NCBI GenBank assembly: GCA_017654935.2
Contig: CM065701.1
Span: 411,682-475,681, forward strand
Direction: 5' to 3'
Origin: Phymorhynchus buccinoides
Taxonomy: Eukaryota > Mollusca > Gastropoda > Neogastropoda > Raphitomidae
DNA length: 64,000 nt
The notes beneath the pieces are model-generated. The model saw only the letters and a list, made by a program, of their open reading frames with translations. It ran no database searches and was not told the DNA's origin. The first letter of the stretch is position 1; each line of letters begins with the position of its first letter. The translations under genes and the position numbers were made by a program. Positions 48,801-60,180 of this stretch are shown piece after piece.

Positions 48801-49453
48801 AAGCTTCTTATCGTCGGTTTTTCATTTTTTTTAAAGCAAACAATACGTACAACCATATCACCTCAGTACAACAGCATTATATACAGTCAGCTAAGGCATA
48901 GTATCCCGAGTCCTCCCATACACCACATAGAATCTAAAGATGTTCTGATTATGCACGGTTTGTCGCTAGCGAAGCTTAACCCGACAACTACTTCATGGCG
49001 ATTTCAGGGTGGGTGGTTGTTCGTTGTTGTTGTTTTTTGTTTGTTTGCTTGTTGTCGTACCTTGGCTAAACGACTCCAGGTATCGAGGCAGCCGAGGCAC
49101 TTAAGCACTGTGTTATAAATGAGAACATTACGTGTGCGAACGTTTTTGATGACCCTGCCACATGGGCAGCCACACTCCGACTTCGGAGGATTTTTTGGAT
49201 TGATGATGTTATGCTAGGAACTTGTTTCTTATTTTATTTTTGGGGCGTAGCTGCTAGTTCTTACTAAAATTGATTGATTCAATTCTAGTCTTCGTGATCA
49301 TTATGGAATTTGCTTTTCTTTTCGTTCTTTTTACTGACACTTTCCCTTGACGAACAAAGTTATAACATAAAAATAATAAGATTCAAACCATCACTCATGT
49401 CTTATCATTATGTGAGAGACATAGGGTGAGTGGGACAGAGATGACGTCGAATT

Positions 49454-49456
<3 letters not shown>
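48801..49456. other. no gene recognised
   Basis: AT-rich sequence. Frames here are short and without domain signals. Confidence 0.4.
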
Positions 49457-49485
<29 letters not shown>

Positions 49486-49620
49486 GAGAGAGAGAGAGAG
49501 ACAGAGAGAGAGAGAGTATAGAGTATAGAGATGAGAGGGCGAGAGATAGAGAGTAGAGATAGAGAGAGAGATGTAGAGGGCGATAGAGTAGAGAGATAGT
49601 AGTATGAGTAGAGTAGAGAG
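49457..49620 (+). repeat. degenerate GA microsatellite
   Basis: GAGAGA runs interrupted by TATAGAGTATAGAG and GGGCGAGAGATAGAG. Confidence 0.95.
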
Positions 49621-49624
49621 TTAG

Positions 49625-49830
49625 ACCGTTTATTTCGCGGTATATCTATATGCAAGAGGCAATCCGGCTACCGTAGTTCCTCGGTCTCCGGGGGCAAGAC
49701 CCTACCGGCCCAGCTCCCGCCCTTCAGTTACCACTACTTTGATCTATTGCCCCTAGTTTCCTAGTTTAGATATGTGGTTGGGGGGCATGGGGTTGTGGGG
49801 GGGGGGGGAGACGGTACAGCCAAACAGACG
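49625..49830 (-). mobile_element. 3' fragment of a LINE C-type element including the tRNA-like segment
   Basis: On the - strand it runs from a C-run (49811-49797) through AACTAGGGGCAATAGATCAA and GTAGTGGTAACTGAAGGGC to CTACGGTAGCCGGATTG, matching LINE C at 23820-23990 over the end of the ORF, the C-run and the tRNA-like part. The B box is decayed here (GGTCTTGCCCC). The remaining LINE is absent. Confidence 0.75.
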
Positions 49831-50018
49831 GACGCACGGCTCTCATTGCCGTTGCTATGTGTCACTTGTTGTTTCGGGAACTGTGAGTAAGAACATACGG
49901 ACACTGGAGGGACATGGCAGGAGACAAAGGATGGTGAGGGGGAAACAATTCGCCTAACTGCGATTGTTTGGCACTTGGCATTGTGATAAAGAAACAGAAG
50001 TCAATAAGAATATACTGC

Positions 50019-50345
<327 letters not shown>

Positions 50346-50397
50346 TGTGTGTTTCTCTGTGTGTTTTATTATGATGATGTCTTCCGTTTCAAGTACT

Positions 50398-51045
50398 ACA
50401 CCTCTATGCAACATGTGAAACGATTCTGTGGTACGGTTCAAAGATTTTCCCATTAACCAAACTAATTTAGAAAGGAACAGAACAAAAGCGAACAAAAACA
50501 ATGTGTGGTGTGTGTGGTGTGTGTGTGTGTGTGTGTGTGGTGTGTGTGTGTGTGTGTGTGCGTGTGAGTGTGCGTGTGCGTGTGCGCGTGCGTGCGTGTG
50601 CGTGTGCGTGTGCGTGCACGTGCGTGTGTGCGTGTGTGCGTGTGCGCGTGCGTACGTGCGTTTGCGTGCGTGCGTGCGCGCGTGCGTGCGTGCGTGTGTG
50701 CGTGCGTGCGTACGTGTGTGTGTGTGTGTGTGTGTGTGTTGCGTGTGCGCGTGTGCGTGTGCGTGCGTGCGTGTAGCGACTATGTATGTGTAAGTCAAAT
50801 GGTGTGTGTCAGAAACAGTGTGTGTATAACTGTGTTAGTATTGTTTAGTAAATGTGAAGAAGCGTTTCTGCCGCCCAAGAAATGGACTCCCTGAAAGGTT
50901 TTAATTTGTCAACTGATGTCTTTAGCTTTAGGTCATAACCGCTATGCAACACGTGGAACGTTTCTGTGGAGCGGTGCCAAAGATGTCCTGAGAAACATAA
51001 ACAAATTTAGAAGGAAGAAAGCAAAAGCGAACACAAATGTGGGCC
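50398..51045 (+). repeat. diverged duplication flanking a GT/GC tract
   Basis: 50398-50505 and 50936-51043 are similar (CTATGCAACATGTGAAACG versus CTATGCAACACGTGGAACG, ending AAAGCGAACA). They lie about 538 bp apart, each next to GT repeats. The GT/GC-rich tract 50500-50780 lies between them. Confidence 0.75.
50500..50780 (+). repeat. GT/GC alternating tract
   Basis: Mixed TGTG, TGCG and CGCG steps over 280 bp. Alternating purine-pyrimidine throughout, therefore a candidate Z-DNA former. Confidence 0.95.
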
Positions 51046-51559
51046 TCCTTTGGACTATGAACACAGTGTACTGTTTGCGTGCGTTTATTGTGTGGAAACT
51101 TGTTTCCAAGGGGGCAGAAAAGACCTCGCTAATAATTAACACTTCTCTTGAAACTATTCCGAGAGGTTCCCACTTTTTCTTAAGAAAAACATTGCAATTG
51201 ACTTGTTAACTTTTAATACAATACCTAACGTTTTAGAAACCGAAGGACATATGAGCTAGGATTTAGTCTTCGCGCGCACATAATTTGAGATGTGTATTTA
51301 GCAAGTTTCCATGGACTCCGTGAGAGTCGAACAATGGCGTCCTTATTATTTTAAACTCCGAAAAAAAAAGTTGAACAAGGGTATGACCGAGCGGCAGACA
51401 TGATGACTGTTGTCTTCTTTTGCTTTTCCATGCCCGCATTTCCTAACGCGATATAACAGTCTTTCTCTCCCCCTCTCTCCTCCCCTTCTCACCCTTGTCG
51501 ACCCTGAGTTAGCTTAAGCTAATCTACCAACTACCAACTGCAATAATGTAAATGTGAAA
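51046..51559. other. no gene recognised
   Basis: Non-repetitive AT-rich sequence with an A-run at about 51360 and no supported coding frame. Confidence 0.4.
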
Positions 51560-51905
51560 GATACGGCCATGATGGTAATTTGACATGTCAAAGGTCAAGT
51601 TCAATACACAACAATATAATAGCTGGGCCTTATCCGCATCTCACTACATCACAGTAAGCATTCTATCCACAGATGTTGGGATTTCAAAGATATACAAGAC
51701 ATGACCACAAAAAGAACACTGTGCGTTTTAATTGTTGACTTTCAAGGTCAAGGTCAGCGCGGTTACGATGTCCATAGCATCATTTATTTTTAGGGACTAT
51801 CGAAATTTAGGGATCCAACGAAATGTGGAGCAATTATGCCTTCAGTTATGTTTTGCAGAACATGAGATATTGTCTGCTCAAGGACAAAGGTCAAGGATAC
51901 GTATC
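51560..51905 (+). repeat. dispersed repeat R2 (copy 1)
   Basis: Contains AAGCATTCTATCCACAGATG, TTTCAAAGATATACAAGACA, TGACCACA and TTTCAAGGTCAAGGTCAG, then TTTTGCAGAACATGAGATAT. The same order occurs on the - strand at 59335-59060 (copy 2), so this is an interspersed family. Confidence 0.8.
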
Positions 51906-51984
51906 GATAACACTACCAAGATAAAACAGCACGGCTATCACTACGCATCGATAACACTACCGGGCTAAATCACTACGGCAACTT

Positions 51985-52092
51985 TAGGTTAGGGTTAGGG
52001 TTAAACCTAGGGTTACACTTAGGTTTGAGGAATAGGGTTAGGTTAGGAAAAGGGTTCGGGTTAGGGTTAGGAATAGGGTTAGGGTTAGTCTG
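51985..52092 (+). repeat. interstitial telomere-type repeat (TTAGGG)n, degenerate
   Basis: About 15 TTAGGG-like units in one orientation, with variants AAACCTAGGGTTA, GGAATAGGGTTAGG and GGGTTCGGG. TTAGGG is the telomere repeat of molluscs. Confidence 0.9.
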
Positions 52093-52599
52093 TCGGAATT
52101 CAAGCTGACAGATTGGCACAGTCATCATTATTTTTTCTCTATGGATCGTAGTGGTAACAACGAGTAGTTATTTCGATACTTAGTGAAAGCGCTACGCACT
52201 CTCCACAGTTTTTGTTCTTACAGTTATCGAAACAAATAGTACATTGCAACGGCAATGAGAGCCGTGCGTCTGTCTGTCTGTTTGTTTATCTGTCCATCTG
52301 AATGATTGTCTGTAAACAAAAGAGGTTTTCTGATCGCCACAGGCCACGCCAAGCAACTGAATTGATCATATTGCAAATTGGCAGACATTATCATCGATAG
52401 CTCGACGATAATGCTCGTTGTGTCACTTATCCCCCCCCAATGGCAAGTCATATCAACGTACTCCAAGTGACTTTGGTGTTTTTATAATACTGCATATTAT
52501 TGTGTAAGATTTGGCACTGTTCAGTGGCGTATGAACAGGGGGGTAGGGGTGAGGCGGCTGCCCCACTGGCTCAGAGGAAGAGGGGGTCGCAAACATGTC

Positions 52600-52736
52600 C
52601 TGTCTCCCCCCCCCCCCCCACCCCCCCCACCCTCCTGCCCCCCCCCCCCCCCTCCCAAATTCGAGCAAGCCAGCAAGCGAGAGAGAAACAGAGAGAGAGA
52701 GAGATACAGAGACAGAGAATAGAGAGATAGAGAGAG

Positions 52737-52793
<57 letters not shown>

Positions 52794-52797
52794 TTTT

Positions 52798-52831
<34 letters not shown>

Positions 52832-52885
52832 CAGACAGACAGACAGACAGACAGACAGAGAATAGAGAGAGAGAGAGAGAGAAAT
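52600..52885 (+). repeat. C-runs followed by GA/CAGA microsatellite
   Basis: C-runs at 52605-52652, then (GA)n and (CAGA)n to 52885, with a GGGGGGG interruption near 52790. Confidence 0.97.
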
Positions 52886-52889
52886 TAGA

Positions 52890-53045
52890 AGCCTGCGGAA
52901 TGAAAATCCGTTTAACATCCTCCAGTCTGAAACAGACACATATTATGGGACATTAGTAGATATAAAGATGGTGGGAATGATCCTGGAGGCAATGCCCGGA
53001 GGCAGTGCAACTCCAGGAAAGTCCCGATTTTTTAACGATACAGAT
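52890..53045 (-). repeat. dispersed repeat R1 (copy 3)
   Basis: Reverse orientation relative to 16641. Forward strand shows GGACATTAGTAGATATAAAG, ATGGTGGGAATGATCCTGGA, GGCAATGCCCGGAGGCAGTG and ACTCCAGGAAAGTCCCGATT. Confidence 0.85.
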
Positions 53046-53564
53046 CATAATTAAAATTAGAAGCCTGTATTAGAAGCCGGGCACTCCCCTGAGCATCGTA
53101 TATTAACATATCAGGATCACGTTTTTAAAGCCAAAAACTATCAACTTTATTAATAAAAGCATGCTGTGATGGTCGACTTTAAAAGTGGAAATTGTATTTA
53201 CATATAAGTGTACAACTAGTTACAAGCTCCTATCTTTGTTTAATTCTTCTTGCTAGATAAAAAGATAAAATGTGTGAATTATTGCCGTCAGTTAGCAAGG
53301 GAAGCTATTCCATTTGTGTAGCATCTTATGTTTGTTTTCTCGCGAGCGCTTTCGTGTTTTGGTCTTTCTTGTGATGGTTTTGACTGTAGATGTTTAGTCT
53401 TTTAATGATTAAAAGCTTTTGTTTATGTGTTTTATTTGATAGAAAGTTGTGGAAGAGCGTTTGTTAAGATGGGAGTGGTGGCCAATCACTCTCCTTGTCT
53501 TCTATTATAATATGATGGGTGTAACTGAGGCTATGATACCCCTGACCGCAAGGCATTGTTGATG

Positions 53565-53717
53565 CAATTCTGCTTAACGTCCTCCGGTCTGGAACAGACA
53601 TAAAAAATAATTATATGGGACATTAGTAGATCATATAAAGATGGTGGGAACGATCCTGGAGGCAATGCCCGGAGGCAGTGCACCACCAGGAAAGTCCTGA
53701 ATTTTTAACAATACAGA
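53565..53717 (-). repeat. dispersed repeat R1 (copy 4)
   Basis: Same core as copy 3 (GGCAATGCCCGGAGGCAGTG) about 680 bp further on. A small piece of the same family (GAGATACATATGGGACATTA) lies at 53768-53787. Confidence 0.85.
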
Positions 53718-53799
53718 TGTGTATATACATAATCTGATGATTGAGTTTGTACGTCCTCTTCATCTACAAAGAGATACATATGGGACATTATGAGCTTTG

Positions 53800-54505
53800 T
53801 GTGGTGAAAGATCAAGAAGATTGAGGATTTTTCTAGAATAGATTAGTCTAGAAGGGGAAGCAACTCTGTATATAAATAGTTGAAGCCTTGTTCTTAGTTA
53901 ATCAGTCAGTCATCTTTGAGAGAGACGTAGAGACGTTAGATTTCTTGCGATTTTGTGATAGATTCAGTGCAGTTGAATTCATAAAAGTGTTGTTAATTGT
54001 TGCAACATTGAGGGCTGAATAAAACAGAAACTCCATCTGAGCGTCTTCGTATTTGACAGCAAAGGAAAGATTTGGAGAGAAAGTCAAACAAAACAACTCC
54101 AAAAAGCTATTCAAAACGTGTCAAAATCAGGTGTGTCCACCATAGCATCAATAAGCTGTAGTTGTGTAAGCAGCAGTTTCTCGGGGCTTCCTTAACAAAT
54201 TAGCGGGATCACGAGACACCATTTAAATTGTTTGCCTTGCGAACAACAGTTGATAATTTTCATCATTTTGTGTCGCCACATTTTTATGACTTTCAAATTT
54301 GGGAGTGGCGTTGCTTGTTGCGGAATTGTATCTGAAGTAATCTCACGAATACAACAAAACTTTAAAGGTTTTTTACACAAATAATTGAATTAAACATCTT
54401 CAAAATGTTAAATAATTTGAACAAGCCATCTTTGCTCTATGCGCTCATGAAAAGGGTACTTAACTTTTGTTGAGTAGTATGTAACCGACCTATTATAATT
54501 TGTCA
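53800..54505. other. no gene recognised
   Basis: AT-rich sequence between dispersed repeat R1 and LINE D. Frames are short and unsupported. Confidence 0.4.
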
Positions 54506-54509
54506 ATAG

Positions 54510-56795
54510 TAAATGTGAAATGTTTGCAGACGACTCATCCCTCCATTCTAGTGATACGAATGCTAACAGATTTGTAAACAAGCTCTAAAACGATGCTCAA
54601 AATGTTCTCAACTGTACTCAATTAAATCACATGTCACTGAATGCCAATAAAACCAAATGCATGTACGCATTGACTCAACAAAAAAGACAAAAGATGAACT
54701 CACAATTTCACACCACTATTTATTTGCAATAACAAAATTGAAGAAGTTGATTTGCACAAAACATTAGGTGTTGTCTTTGACAAAGATCCGTCTTGGACAG
54801 ACCATATAAGTCTTTAAGGAGAAGTCTGAATAGAAAAACATTCCAGCTAATAAGCAAAATTAAACATTAAACATTATGCAGATGACATTGCAATATGGAT
54901 GAACACTAGTGTAAGGAAACATTCAAATAAAAAGATTATCAATCACGTGCAGAAGATGTATCTCTAACCTGTGCAAGACACAGCAACCAAACGCCTCGTT
55001 CAGCATTCAAAAGTGAACTCTTTATTTCTAAAGTATGACATATGGACAAAACCACAACATCAAGCAACACAGAAACAATCAGTTTCATGCTATTTCTATA
55101 ATTATATATGCATCTTTGTTTCATTTAATAAATTAATCTCCCCGATCTCTACCGTCCAGGCATCAACGCCACACTTTCTCAACTAATTCGCATTAAACTA
55201 AGGATAGTTTTATGGTTTTCGATCAATTCTAGAAAAACGTATGATAACCAACTTTGTTTCTCTTTGTACAGATTTCATGAAGACAAAACAAAGTCACACA
55301 CACATACATACACACACAGTGACATAATAGTTATAACAAAAATTATGACTACAATAATAATTCCATCTCTATCATAACTGTCACCAATGTAATTGATAAC
55401 ACCAACCATAAACCAGGGTTGGGCACATGGTAAGTAATGAATATAAAATATGTGCAAAAAAGGGGTAAAGGCATAAATGGACAAAGGTACATAGAATTAG
55501 AAATTATCAATAATCAACTTTCTCAACCAGTTACTAATACTTGAATAAACCCTAACAGTTTTTAAATTCACTTCAGTTTCCTTTCGTCCCAGTTTTCTGT
55601 GCTATTAGCATAACCCTATGTTATACTCTCACCTGTGCAAGACACAGCAACCAAACACCTCGTTCAGCAATCAAATGTGAACTGAAGGCGAAACTGGTAG
55701 CTGCAATAAATATCCTTGCCGTTAGTTTGAATTCATTTGCCTACAGTCCCGAAAAAGCATGCACCATTTATTTATGTTCAACCTGATAACTACCCACCCA
55801 AACTGGGTCAGAATTGAGTTGCTATTTTGCCTTCATACATATCGTTCAATCACACATAGACCAAATGTAACGTTACACTAGCTTAACGTCTAATGTCATA
55901 ATGGTGAACAAACGTTAAATAAACCACAGAATTGAACTGAACTAATATCCATTATCGTAAACTTTTTTTTAATGCTTATATTCTCTCAATGATCGATTAT
56001 GCTTCAACATTATGGGATAATTGCAGTGATACCAATCTAAAAATTATCTATCGTACAAAAAAGAAGTTTGTTAAAATTAAGCTCGCTTAACAATGAAGAC
56101 TACAGACAACTGGATATACTAATCTTTCAATACATAATATTCCGTAACAAGGCATTCTGTATCCATAATATTGTTAACGAGAACGCTCTTAAAACGTTAA
56201 CAGACAAATCTAAAACAAACACAAACAGACAAACCCATTTGCTATAATTCCCTCGACCAAATAATGATCTATTGAAATCAAGTCTCCTGTATTTGGGTGG
56301 AGATATATGGAGGAAACTACCCTCCAATTGAAAAAATAATCACGATCTATTTCAAGAAATTAAAAAAAAAATATATCTCTTTAGCAGAACATAATCTCTC
56401 ACGTTATTTCCTCTTATTTGAAATAAGGGACAAGATAGAGAAAACATGTTGGTTTAGAAATGTGATGTTGAATTTTGTATTGTTGTATATATTGAACATG
56501 ATATAATTTATTAACACCCACATACCACCCTCTTCCATGTTTCTTGAACGTTTGTTTGTTTTCTTTGTTCAGATTGTCTTTGTTTATTTAACCCCCACCC
56601 CCCACCCCCCCCCCCCCCCCCCCCCCCCCCCCACCAAAACACACACACACTTCTTCATTGTTTACTACTTTGGTATGTTTAATCCTCTCGTTACTTTTTT
56701 TTTTTTATGATGTCTTGCTGAGAAAAAGGATACCATTTGATTATTCATGTTTCATCTAGAAATAAACATTTTCACTTGACTTTGACTTTGACACA
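54510..56795 (+). mobile_element. LINE D: decayed retrotransposon split by an insertion
   Basis: The left part (54515-54865) encodes MFADDSSLHSS (RT motif C), then MSLNANKTKCM and, in another frame, LHKTLGVVFDKDPSWTDH. The right part (55960-56500) continues the same protein with YILSMIDYASTLWDNCSDTN, NNEDYRQLDIL and GGDIWRKLPSN, the C-terminal end of CR1/L2-type LINEs. The 3' UTR has a C-run (56590-56632) and an AATAAA at about 56761, and ends with repeats of TTGACT near 56795. Frameshifts and stops are frequent. The 1.1 kb between the parts is a second element (LINE E). Confidence 0.75.
54868..55945 (+). mobile_element. LINE E: second retrotransposon fragment nested in LINE D
   Basis: It begins with YADDIAIWMNTSVRKHSNKK (RT motif C of a Jockey-type LINE) at about 54873-54935, which does not continue LINE D. 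It ends with a LINE-like 3' terminus AATAAACCACAGAATTGAAC TGAACT at about 55917. LINE D homology resumes at about 55960. A ~50-bp direct repeat (GTGCAAGACACAGCAACCAA at 54970 and 55634) lies inside, 664 bp apart. Confidence 0.6.
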
Positions 56796-56799
56796 GACA

Positions 56800-57180
56800 T
56801 ACAGACAGAAAACAGAAAGAACATGGGAACATAGACTCACTTTGTTGACACAAGTGAGCCCAAAAGGTAAAACGCACGTTCTTGTTTAGACACTTATTGA
56901 AACAGAATAATACAAAGTCAGAAAATTGTGAAAATTACCACAAGAGGGGTCGCAAGAGGATTTGCTAGTTATGTAGCCTTATGTAACAAATCAGCAGTAC
57001 GGTTATTGTTGGTACAGAAGATAAGACAGAAAGCGAGGCACGGAACTGGAAGTATTCGTATAATAAAAACTCAGTATTCCACAATGTAACACAAGAGTTA
57101 TCCCAAGTGCCTTATGCTAGTCCGGTAAGCATTTTAGACACATTAGAAGTAAGTTTGCTTTTGAGAGAGAGAGTGGAAGA
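56800..57180. other. no gene recognised
   Basis: Non-repetitive sequence with no supported frame. Confidence 0.4.
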
Positions 57181-57440
57181 AAGAAAGAAAGAAAGCAAGA
57201 AGAAAAGACAAACAGGACCCACTTTACACACACACACACACACCCACACACAGGCACACACACCCACACACCACACTACACACACACACACACACGCTCA
57301 TACACACACACACACACACACACAAGAGAGTAAAGAAAAAAAAGAAGAAGAAGAAAGAGAGAAGAGAACATACAAAACAAAAGACCCACAAATAGTAAAG
57401 CGTGGACAGAAACAAAAGAGGGAAAAGAGAAAACAAAAGG
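57181..57440 (+). repeat. purine-rich and CA microsatellites
   Basis: GAAA-rich (57178-57205), (CA)n with ACCC interruptions (57228-57323), then AAG/GAGA-rich sequence. Confidence 0.9.
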
Positions 57441-57638
57441 AAGTTTGCTGGTGCCTTTGCACATACGACATCAAGAAAACACACAAATGCATTAAAAAAA
57501 ACCCAGTCAAACGTAGATTAACGTGGGAGAAAACGATAGGCGAAATGTCCAATCTATAACACTGGCATGATCGTCCAAGACACAAATGTGGCTCACTTGA
57601 AGGATAAACACCAGTGTGTGTCAAATACACAATAAATG

Positions 57639-57644
57639 TTTATT
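57639..57644 (-). terminator. polyadenylation signal AATAAA for PAN/EGF-like gene B
   Basis: AATAAA on the - strand, 188 bp downstream of the stop codon of the gene at 57832. This is a normal 3' UTR length. Confidence 0.5.
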
Positions 57645-57831
57645 TATGCAGTCAAGATAGTATGTGGTACCATGTGTATTGCCATCCGTCTTGTGTTTGT
57701 TTCAGACCAATTGACTGCTGCTTCTAACATAGGCCAACAAAACTACAGTGATAAACATTATTAAAACAAGGACGGCGACAACGATGTCGACGGCAACGAC
57801 GACCGTGGCCATCACTTATCTATGGCCGCCT

Positions 57832-58560
57832 TTACATACACGTTCTCTGGAGGTAGGTCCAGTCTCCATCGTCTCTCCACTCAGAACTTTCAACGTCCAG
57901 ACGGGTGACTGACTGCCACTGACATCGAGGCCTCGGGAAACGATATTCACAAGTGCGCGCTTCAAAGAACTGCGCACATTTCTCCATGCAACCCTCCAGA
58001 GTTGGGATGGAGATTGAACCTATGTTGTTGCTTTTGATATTTTTGCCTGGGTAGGCCAGATATGACGCCTGTTGACGCGCCAGGGGACATGATTGCTGGC
58101 AGGAGTCCTGGGACAGTGAGTAGTAGTAGCCCGGGCTGCAGAGACAGGAGCCGGCGAAACACTCCCTGAACGGACCCACCCCGCATTCTGAGTCGCTGCT
58201 GCATGGCTTCTCCAGCCACACACTGACTTCCATGGATTCGTCCAGACTCCACACGGAGACCTCAGGATCGGTGATGATGTTGCTGGCTCCCTCCGTCTCC
58301 TCTCCATGGCCCCGACACATCACGGAAGAGGAGGAGTCACCAGAGAGTGACCGCGCCGCCACCGACTTGCATGAAGACACGCTCTTACACAGGATGGCAC
58401 AGTGAAGCGGGGATGAAGCTTCTCTTTCAAAAAGCACAATCCCCACAGCCGTTTGTCCTAGAGAATGTGATTTAACAAATCGACAGAAGGAAAGATGTCC
58501 TGTAGTGTTGATGGGAGCAACACTGCACAACAAGAAACCAATGAATGCGGAGAATTTCAT
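57832..58560 (-). CDS. secreted PAN/apple and EGF-like protein, copy B (complete, 242 aa)
   Basis: ATG at 58560, TAA at 57832, no intron needed. Residues 1-20 (MKFSAFIGFLLCSVAPINTT) form a signal peptide. Residues about 22-120 have the cysteine spacing C54-x3-C58-x5-C64-x17-C82 of a PAN/apple-like fold. Residues 120-154 hold six cysteines in an EGF/EB-like order (CSSDSEC, ECFAGSCLCSPGYYY, C154). Residues 158-241 again show apple-like spacing (C158, C191, C195, C204, C213, C241) with CEYRFPRPRCQWQ. There is no transmembrane segment after the signal, so it is probably secreted. PAN domains bind proteins or carbohydrates. Ligand and role are unknown here. A truncated paralogue, copy A, lies 12.7 kb to the left in the same orientation. 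A single-exon layout raises the alternative that it is the only recognised exon of a larger gene, but start, stop and poly-A signal argue against this. Confidence 0.82.
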   Translation of the reverse strand: MKFSAFIGFLLCSVAPINTTGHLSFCRFVKSHSLGQTAVGIVLFEREASSPLHCAILCKSVSSCKSVAARSLSGDSSSSVMCRGHGEETEGASNIITDPEVSVWSLDESMEVSVWLEKPCSSDSECGVGPFRECFAGSCLCSPGYYYSLSQDSCQQSCPLARQQASYLAYPGKNIKSNNIGSISIPTLEGCMEKCAQFFEARTCEYRFPRPRCQWQSVTRLDVESSEWRDDGDWTYLQRTCM

Positions 58561-58740
58561 TTTGGAATCCGGACACTCAGCTCTTGATGAACGATGCTTT
58601 CAGGACTGTGTGTGGAAGTCAATTGCGGCAAATCGTCACCCGACGAAACTTACAACACTGCTTTCTTCTGTCATTGAATTATTTATGACTCACAATACAA
58701 ATGCTAGTATGATTGTCCTCTGCACACGCTATGGGAAGGC
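58561..58740 (-). promoter_or_regulatory. shared 5' flank of the PAN/EGF-like pair
   Basis: 58561-58740 and 45883-46066 are about 90% alike (GAACGATGCTTTCAGGACTG, AATACAAATGCTAGTATGAT, GTCCTCTGCA), and the likeness then stops. A TATA-like CATAAATAA lies at about 58680 on the - strand, 120 bp before the ATG; in copy A it is CATACATAA. Promoter function is inferred. Confidence 0.45.
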
Positions 58741-59059
58741 GAACTATATATTTTGTCGGTTTTTGTTGGTTTTGTTGTTGTTTTTTTTTGCTGAGGGGGT
58801 CCCATCTTCTGGGCCGTACAGTGGCTTTGCTCCCACGCCGCTCATTCCGAGTCCCAATTCGCAGCCACACCTCCGCACCTTCTGGTCCTGCAGAATCCGA
58901 GACTAGCAGTCCAAGACAGGAGCGAATCTATGTTAGGCCATAATGAGGCAACCACCCGAGGAGACACTGCACTGGTGCTCAGTCACTTCGGTAGAGTTCA
59001 GTGGAGTCTGTTCATGATTCATGACACCACCTACTAAGCACTCTACTGACGACACTATT
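58741..59059. other. no gene recognised
   Basis: T/G-rich then mixed sequence upstream of gene B. A frame at 58933-59226 on the - strand overlaps dispersed repeat R2 and is not supported. Confidence 0.4.
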
Positions 59060-59335
59060 CTCTTAGTCGCCGAGCGAGCGTGAGTGAGGTCCTCCTTGAG
59101 CACACAGTATGTCATGTTCTGCAGGACGTAACTGCTCCAACTTTCGTCAAATAACGTATTCCCTAAAGTTAACCAATGTGAAATGCACTTTGAAACCCCT
59201 CTGACCTTGACCTTGAATTTCGACAATTAAAACGCACAATTTTCGTTGTGTGGTCATGTCTTGTATATCTTTGAATTCCCAACATCAGTGATAGAATGCT
59301 TGCTGTGATATAATGGGATACGGAGAAGGCCTAAC
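59060..59335 (-). repeat. dispersed repeat R2 (copy 2)
   Basis: Reverse-oriented relative of 51560-51905. On the - strand AAGCATTCTATCACTGATGT, AATTCAAAGATATACAAGAC and ATTCAAGGTCAAGGTCAGAG, then CTGCAGAACATGACATACTG occur in the same order. Confidence 0.8.
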
Positions 59336-59929
59336 GATAATTTGTGTGTTTTTGTGTATTGTACTGTCAAATTGTCATTTTTGTCATGTTGCTTTTTCCC
59401 TCCGTGGGGATACCAGGGGTCTTTTGTTCCCCCGACCTTCTGGAAGTACTGTGCTTCGTAACTTCCCTCTAATCTGTCACTCTCGTTTGTGACTGGACTG
59501 CCTTTTCCTTTTGCTTGCTGTCATCTACTATCTTTCTGCCTTGCTGATCCATTCTCCTGCTCTTTTTTTTCTCTTCAAAACACCTTTAAAAAGACATTTC
59601 CTACAGCCGAAGTCGGACTTGCTGGGTACTAACTTTTTCTTAGTTAGGCGCATAACGGCAGCATGACGCATCTGCGCTCATAATTGACAGGAGAAACTGT
59701 CCTGAGTGATCGAAGAAGAAGAAAGGCACAGAGGCAGAGGGGAGAGGCAGAAAGGGGCAGGAGACAAAGGCAAAGCGTTGCGAGCACACAGGGCCATGAA
59801 TTAAGCATGCAACACCGTTCTGTTTCTATTTTGCCCTCGGGCCCATGTACGAAGAACAAGGAGTATGCTTAGGTGTTTTGTTTTTCTTCTCTCTCTCTCC
59901 TCTCTCTTTAGTTATTTCTGTTCATCTCT

Positions 59930-59979
<50 letters not shown>

Positions 59980-60180
59980 TCTCTCTCTCTCTCTCTCTTC
60001 TCGTCTCTCTCTCCAACTTTCGTCCTTGCTTACTTATTATGGTTAAATATTTCTCTATGAAATTGCGCCTTACAAGGGTTCTTTTTGTCTGTGGAGAGAC
60101 CCTGGGAGAAACGTTCCCTGCATGTTCTGCCCGCCCTGGCCATTTTCCTGTTCTCTGTACTGTTGAGTGCAGTGTGGTAG
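59336..60180. other. no gene recognised; CT microsatellite at 59882-60015
   Basis: Mostly unrecognised sequence. The (CT)n tract at 59882-60015 is interrupted by CTCCTCTC and CGTCTT steps. Confidence 0.6.

Noticed and set aside
58505..58906. 133-codon + strand frame opposite the PAN gene start
   Set aside because: Antisense to the signal peptide and flank; the partner at 45827 is not conserved in length, while the - strand frame is conserved in both copies.
58933..59226. 97-codon frame on the - strand
   Set aside because: Coincides with dispersed repeat R2; the copy at 51732 gives a different, unrelated translation after the first residues.
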